17,043 nucleotides of DNA from JALOAR01 sp041649615 (lineage in GTDB: Bacteria; Patescibacteriota; Minisyncoccia; UBA6257; Colwellbacteraceae): positions 1 to 17,043 of the forward strand of contig JBAZMT010000015.1 in NCBI GenBank assembly GCA_041649615.1, in the 5' to 3' direction. Under the pieces are notes generated by a model. It was not told the DNA's origin. It was given only the letters and a program-made list of their open reading frames with translations, and searched no databases. Below, piece after piece: positions 12,999 to 17,043 of the stretch. The position numbers were made by a program, and so were the translations under genes. Positions within the stretch are counted from its first letter, which is position 1, and the number at the start of each line of letters is the position of its first letter.

Positions 12999-13916
12999 AA
13001 TCCCGATATACCTGTTGTAGTAGGTCACTGTGCAACTCGTGGCGTTGGTCGCGTTGATGCCCGTCAGGGTGAATTGGTTGGCGCCGTCCTGAAAGTAGGG
13101 GTGCGGCGCAATGACAAAGCTGGCTAGGTCCGAGTCGGCGGTCAAGTCGCCTATCTTGTTAGTGCCCGAATTATCCTTGACGGTCTTATAGCCGTACCGG
13201 CAATCTATCTCGTAGTAGGCGCCCGCGGCGATGGTAGTGCCCGTAAAGTCCAGCTTGACCGTGGCGGTCCCGCCCTCGATGGAATACGCCGTCAATACGG
13301 GATTCTCGATCGGCCCCGTGATCTTGATGATCGGGTAGCTGAACCATGTGCCGGGGTACAGGAATTGAGTGGTCTCGTCCACGACGGTTCCGCCCAGGCC
13401 AAAGGGTATTTCCATGTCCACCATCAGCCCCTCGCCGCCGGCGGTCACGTCCATCGTCACGACCTCGGGGTTGGGGTCGTACCATACCGGGTCATGCGCT
13501 ATCAGTTGCAGCACCGAGCGATCGAACCCGTCGTGCTCGCCCGCGCGCGGCATGGTCAGCGAGTCCAGATAGTGGACGTTCATCCGCACGGTCGAAGCCG
13601 TCAGGAAGAACGTGGGCAACGTCACGTCCAGATACAGCTCGTGGTCTATGTCGTTGAGCATGTCGGTCAGGGCGTTGCGATAGAGCCAGTCCGTGTTCCA
13701 GTTGTCATCTCGCACCATGGCCAGCGAGAGCGTAATCACCCGTGGCGCGAGCCTCGCGTTGACCTGTGTGGCGCCGTGCTGATATGGTCCCTCTTGCGTT
13801 ACGCGCTGCACCGGCGCCAAGCCTAGCCCATCATGGGCCAGCAGGTGGATAGACGACGTGCCAAAGACCAGGCTATCGCCGCGAAAGTTCCGAAGCGTCA
13901 GGATTTCTCCGGTCAT
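12996..13916 (-). CDS. Distal tail protein (Dit)
   Basis: This is a 306-aa protein. ATG at 13916 overlaps the stop of the tape measure gene as ATGA. It has the shape of siphophage Dit proteins. The N-terminal half contains LTLRNFRGDSLVFGTSSIHL, a RVITLSLAMV strand, a DITDM-like helix region (NALTDMLNDIDHELYLDVT) and APR-type loops, ending with a LIAHDPVWYDP signature typical of the family. The C-terminal half is a second beta domain (TWFSYPIIKITGPIENPVLT, then YYEIDCRYGYKTV). Dit forms a hexameric ring that joins the tail tube to the tip. Its position immediately downstream of the tape measure gene agrees with the conserved siphovirus order. Confidence 0.85.
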   Translation of the reverse strand: MTGEILTLRNFRGDSLVFGTSSIHLLAHDGLGLAPVQRVTQEGPYQHGATQVNARLAPRVITLSLAMVRDDNWNTDWLYRNALTDMLNDIDHELYLDVTLPTFFLTASTVRMNVHYLDSLTMPRAGEHDGFDRSVLQLIAHDPVWYDPNPEVVTMDVTAGGEGLMVDMEIPFGLGGTVVDETTQFLYPGTWFSYPIIKITGPIENPVLTAYSIEGGTATVKLDFTGTTIAAGAYYEIDCRYGYKTVKDNSGTNKIGDLTADSDLASFVIAPHPYFQDGANQFTLTGINATNATSCTVTYYNRYIGI

Positions 13917-16900
13917 GCTGTCCCCGCCATCTGTAGCGCCGTCACGGTGGCGCGCAAGCTGTTAGGCGACTGCGCCGCGCCGGTCTGCGTGATGTTGTAG
14001 GTGTTCGTGTTGTTGGTCGTCACCGTTGGAGCCGCGGTCGGCGTGCCCACGTTCATCGCCGCGCGCATCCCCGCCATGATGCCATTGCCGATGGCCTTGC
14101 CCGCGGTGTAGGCGGCCTGGTAAAGCGCGCTCTGCCTGTCACTGAAAGCGGCGATGATGTCCTTGAGGCCCTGCTTGACCGCTTCCACAGCGTCGCCCAT
14201 GCTATCGGCCACGGCCTCGGCAAAGTCATCCAGCACCCCATGCGCGGTGTTGGCGTCGCTCTCCCCGCCGATTAGGGCGATGGTAGAGAGCCCGGCCTTC
14301 ACGGCGTCATAGATGGATGATGCCACGGCCTGGAACTCCGCCGCGCTGGTGGTCGCCGTATCGCCAAGGTCGATGGCCAGCGATTCCACCTTGCCCACGA
14401 TGAACTTAACGGCCTCCTCAAAGACGCCCCACTCTTTTTCCACGTTGGTATTCTTGGGCAGCTTTTCAAGCGCCAAGATGTTGTCGATGCCCGGTTTGAT
14501 GACGCCGATGGCCGTTTGTACGTTGGCCGAAAAAGCGGCCATCTTGGCTAGTTTCGCGGTGTCCAACGTGCCGTCCTCTAGCGCCAATACCCAGCGGTCG
14601 GCGATGGCCAGGATACCCATGAGGATGGTGTCCAGGTCTTGGGCAAAGTTGAGGATCTTTGTCGGCAGACCCGAGACGGCCTTGTAATCTGCTACGGAGG
14701 CGATGGCGTCAATGACGGGCTTGATGAACCCGACGCCCTTTTGTACCGCGTCCGAGAACTTGCCCGCCTCTTCGAACTTGGCATAGACCTCTTCAGGGGT
14801 CAGGTAGTACGGCGTGCCCTCACGGAAGGCGTTCATAACGCCTTCGACCAGGATCATCAGGGAGACCATCAGGTCGGCTACGTTCGCGCCAAAGTCACGT
14901 GCCCTGGTAGCTATATCTGCCGAAGCGACAAAGCCGCCCAGTCCAGCAATGGCGTCCATCACAGGCTTAATAAAGCCCACGCCTTTTTGCACAGCATCCG
15001 AGAACTTGGCAACGTCCTCGAACTTTTTGTACACCTCTTCCGCCGTCAGGTAGTAGGGCGTGCCCGTGCGAAAAGCGTTCATCACCCATTCGACCATGGA
15101 CACCAGCGCCACGGACAATTCGGCCACGTTGCGCCCAAAGGCAGTAAGCCGCGCGGGCAGGTCCACTACCAGCTCGAACTCGCTGATTTGGGCGATGGAT
15201 TCCACCGCCGTCTTTACGACGGTCAGAATCCTGCCCGCGCTCTCTGCGAACTTTTCCGCGGCAGGATAGCCGCTCTGGTCCAAGTTCGTGGCGATGGCCG
15301 CCAGGTTGTTGCACACCACAAGAACGCCGGTGATGATCCACGACCACTTGTAGGCGGCCTTGTCAATCTCATCCAGCACCGCGCCCGCTAGCGCTGTTAT
15401 CGCGCTCACGGCAGGCTCGATTAGCACGATGATCTTGTTGATGGCCTCAGCCGCCGTTGCCGCTGCGGGATAGCCGGATATGTCCAGCGTGGCCGCAATG
15501 GCTGCCAGGTTGTTGCAGATGACCAGCACCGCCGTAATCACCCAGCTCCACTTGTAAGCGGCGGTCTGCATGTCCTCGACAGTGGCCTCGGCCAGCGCCG
15601 TCATAGCTGTAGCGGCGGGCTCCACGATGCGCACAATGTCGAGTATCTGGTCTACGATCTTGCGCGCCGGGCCGAATAGTGTCTTGATGGCCTCTTCGGT
15701 CGGTCCCCACTTGGCAGCCTCGGCTACAATCTGGTTTAGTATCTCGTGGACAAAGGCCACGAATCCGCTGATCTTCTCCATGCCGACCTTGGCCAAGTCC
15801 AGCTCGCCCAGAGAGAGCAGCGCTTCGGCGGAATCAGAGATAAAAGCCACTACTTCGCCAAGCTCTTTGGCAATGTTCTTGGCCAGGTTGATAGCATCGG
15901 CGTTCTCGCCAAACTCGCCCCCCGGCAAGTCGTATAGGCCAATGAGCGCCTTGACGACCATGTTCAGCGTATCAGAGATGGCCGCGCCCCAGCGCGCCAA
16001 GTTGGACGTGTCGGGGTTGGCCGTCATAGCGTTTATCGCATCGACCATGCCGCGCACGAACTCGACAATGCGGTCCGTGGCGTTGAGAATGGCCTCTAGC
16101 GCGTCATCGCTCCCGGCCTCAATGCCAATGGTCAAACCAGCCATGACCTCATTGCCAATTTCGATCATCACCCTGGAGGGCGAGGCGATGCCCAGCAGTT
16201 TCTTGGCTATCTCGGGTATCTTGTTGACCGTATCTTCGATGGACGTAACCAGCTCGTCCACTTTGGCCTCGATGCCCGAAACGATGCCTTCGACGATGTT
16301 GTGCCCAATCTCTAGCACCTTATCGCGGATGCGCTGCTTGATGGTCTCGGTCAAAGCTAGTTGCGCCAAGAACACATTCCAGAACGCTTCCCATAGCACG
16401 GCGCTAGACAGGACCGACCAACTCGCCTTCAGGACGGCGACAAAGGCGTTGCCAAAAGCCTTAGATACCGGAGAGTTTTCCTTGCCCTGCTCATTCTGCA
16501 ATTGCACCGCGATGGCCGTAACGGTTGTGGCGAACTGATTGAGCACCGGAGTCAGGTTGTTTTCTAGCCATACTCCGCCATTGACTATCCAGTCCGAGAT
16601 AGCTTGGCCGATATTCTCGATCTTCTCGGCGGCCATGACTTGCGTAATGCGGTCACGCGTCCCGGCGGATATGCCCGTCATATCCATCCCGGTGATGGTC
16701 TCTTGCACCTTGATCTTGGCGTCCTCGAACCACTGCCCTATCTTTTCGCCTATGGCTGTGGCGGCGTCGCTGACCTTGCTCACCGCATCGACCAACGCCG
16801 TCTTGACCTTATCCCAAACGGCCTTCCAGTCGATGCTGCTAACCTTGTTTCCCACCTCAGTAGCCGCCGCGGTAAACCATGCCTTGGTCTTCTCCCAAGC

Positions 16901-17043
16901 CTTACTCGCAAAGTCGCCCACGGTCCCGGCCACGTCGATAAGCGCCGTCCGCACTCTGTCCCAGACGGCCTTCCAGTCGATCTCCCCTACTTTGTCTTTG
17001 ACGCTGGTGGCCGTTTCCTCGAACCATGCCTTGACCTTGGGCC
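13913..17043 (-). CDS. Tape measure protein, N-terminus beyond the window
   Basis: About 1042 residues are visible, open to the right edge; the true start lies outside. The GTG near 16954 is only an internal codon, since the same frame continues to 17043 with matching repeats. The protein is long, helical and rich in Ala, Val and Ile. GIASPSRVMIEIG followed by a GLTIGIE stretch is the familiar tape measure motif. It has three families of in-frame repeats and a Thr/Asn-rich C-terminus (TNNTNTYNITQTG). Hydrophobic helices such as FVAVLKASWSVLSSAVLWEA could insert in the host membrane during DNA entry. Tape measure length sets tail length, so the tail must be long: the visible part alone, at about 0.15 nm per residue, would give roughly 150 nm. 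Confidence 0.88.
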   Translation of the reverse strand, partial: PKVKAWFEETATSVKDKVGEIDWKAVWDRVRTALIDVAGTVGDFASKAWEKTKAWFTAAATEVGNKVSSIDWKAVWDKVKTALVDAVSKVSDAATAIGEKIGQWFEDAKIKVQETITGMDMTGISAGTRDRITQVMAAEKIENIGQAISDWIVNGGVWLENNLTPVLNQFATTVTAIAVQLQNEQGKENSPVSKAFGNAFVAVLKASWSVLSSAVLWEAFWNVFLAQLALTETIKQRIRDKVLEIGHNIVEGIVSGIEAKVDELVTSIEDTVNKIPEIAKKLLGIASPSRVMIEIGNEVMAGLTIGIEAGSDDALEAILNATDRIVEFVRGMVDAINAMTANPDTSNLARWGAAISDTLNMVVKALIGLYDLPGGEFGENADAINLAKNIAKELGEVVAFISDSAEALLSLGELDLAKVGMEKISGFVAFVHEILNQIVAEAAKWGPTEEAIKTLFGPARKIVDQILDIVRIVEPAATAMTALAEATVEDMQTAAYKWSWVITAVLVICNNLAAIAATLDISGYPAAATAAEAINKIIVLIEPAVSAITALAGAVLDEIDKAAYKWSWIITGVLVVCNNLAAIATNLDQSGYPAAEKFAESAGRILTVVKTAVESIAQISEFELVVDLPARLTAFGRNVAELSVALVSMVEWVMNAFRTGTPYYLTAEEVYKKFEDVAKFSDAVQKGVGFIKPVMDAIAGLGGFVASADIATRARDFGANVADLMVSLMILVEGVMNAFREGTPYYLTPEEVYAKFEEAGKFSDAVQKGVGFIKPVIDAIASVADYKAVSGLPTKILNFAQDLDTILMGILAIADRWVLALEDGTLDTAKLAKMAAFSANVQTAIGVIKPGIDNILALEKLPKNTNVEKEWGVFEEAVKFIVGKVESLAIDLGDTATTSAAEFQAVASSIYDAVKAGLSTIALIGGESDANTAHGVLDDFAEAVADSMGDAVEAVKQGLKDIIAAFSDRQSALYQAAYTAGKAIGNGIMAGMRAAMNVGTPTAAPTVTTNNTNTYNITQTGAAQSPNSLRATVTALQMAGTA
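14594..15085 (-). repeat. Two 246-bp (82-residue) tandem repeats in the tape measure gene
   Basis: VMNAFRTGTPYYLT and VMNAFREGTPYYLT recur exactly 246 bp apart (15085 and 14839). Each is followed by FSDAVQKGVGFIKPV. A decayed third unit starts near 14593 (WVLALEDGTLDTAKLAKM, then IGVIKPGIDNI). Confidence 0.8.
15221..15628 (-). repeat. Two 204-bp (68-residue) tandem repeats in the tape measure gene
   Basis: AAYKWSWVIT and AAYKWSWIIT begin at 15562 and 15358, exactly 204 bp apart. Both are followed by CNNLAAIA and SGYPAA and preceded by an EPA-x-ALA-like helix. Confidence 0.8.
16739..17032 (-). repeat. Two 147-bp (49-residue) tandem repeats at the truncated end of the tape measure gene
   Basis: KAWFEETATSV and KAWFTAAATEV begin at 17032 and 16885, 147 bp apart. 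Both contain IDWKAVWD and TAL. A third, degenerate unit begins at 16738 (GQWFEDAKIKV). More copies may lie beyond the window. Confidence 0.8.

Noticed and set aside
15570..16538. A 322-codon plus-strand open frame opposite the tape measure gene
   Set aside because: It is antisense to a frame with clear tape measure motifs and repeats, shows no protein family signature and is rich in Ser and Ala as mirror frames are.
1..17043. CRISPR array, tRNA genes, insertion sequence or diversity-generating retroelement
   Set aside because: No regular direct repeats with spacers, no cloverleaf, no transposase and no reverse transcriptase were seen; all repeats found are in-frame protein repeats.

Overview
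The window is an internal piece of a tailed-phage genome or prophage, most likely a siphovirus. It covers the end of the tail-assembly module and a dense late region of tail-tip, fibre and accessory genes. Every gene I can support lies on the minus strand, so transcription runs from right to left. Genes are packed with 4-nt overlaps or gaps of 3-10 nt, and the only real gap is 4412..4527. The DNA is GC-rich (about 60% in lines counted by hand). Shine-Dalgarno sites are strong (AGGAGG, GGAGG) and GTG and TTG starts are frequent. The host is a bacterium with a canonical anti-SD, but the sequence does not identify it. The Gp37-like tail-tip protein is of a type described from phages of Gram-positive hosts; that is only a hint.

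Layout in transcription order (right to left). The tape measure protein is truncated by the right edge (13913..17043). It is followed by the distal tail protein Dit (12996..13916), a fibre or baseplate-like structural protein (12001..12984), DNA methyltransferase A (11219..12004), a 68-aa protein whose tail resembles a methyltransferase C-terminus (11016..11222), a Gp37-like tail-tip protein (9948..11015) and a 193-aa probable fibre protein (9370..9951). Then come a 515-aa glycoside-hydrolase-like protein (7813..9360), methyltransferase B (7058..7816), a clan GH-A-like protein (6276..7070), the large methyltransferase C (4528..6279), a membrane plus coiled-coil protein (4103..4411) and a metallophosphoesterase (3260..4099). 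The left end has a virion-type structural protein (2357..3256), a polysaccharide deacetylase fused to Ig-like and DNRLRE domains (676..2352), two small proteins (521..667 and 214..510) and a two-helix membrane protein cut by the left edge (1..204).

How the genes may work together. TMP, Dit, Gp37-like and the fibre-like proteins would build the tail and its tip. Two glycosidase-like proteins, a deacetylase and a phosphoesterase could act on host surface polymers, although none has a visible signal peptide and some could be carried on the virion. Three beta-class DNA methyltransferases, with no visible restriction partner, probably modify phage DNA. Each is joined by a 4-nt overlap to the gene before it: a fibre-like gene or a glycosidase-like gene.

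The most interesting points are these. Methyltransferases A and B are duplicates that are similar at both ends but differ in the middle. Three gene tails share a motif that also carries the ribosome binding site of the next gene. Five junctions use the same fused stop/SD heptamer TAGGAGG. A promoter-like signal and hairpin in the single intergenic gap point against all the genes.
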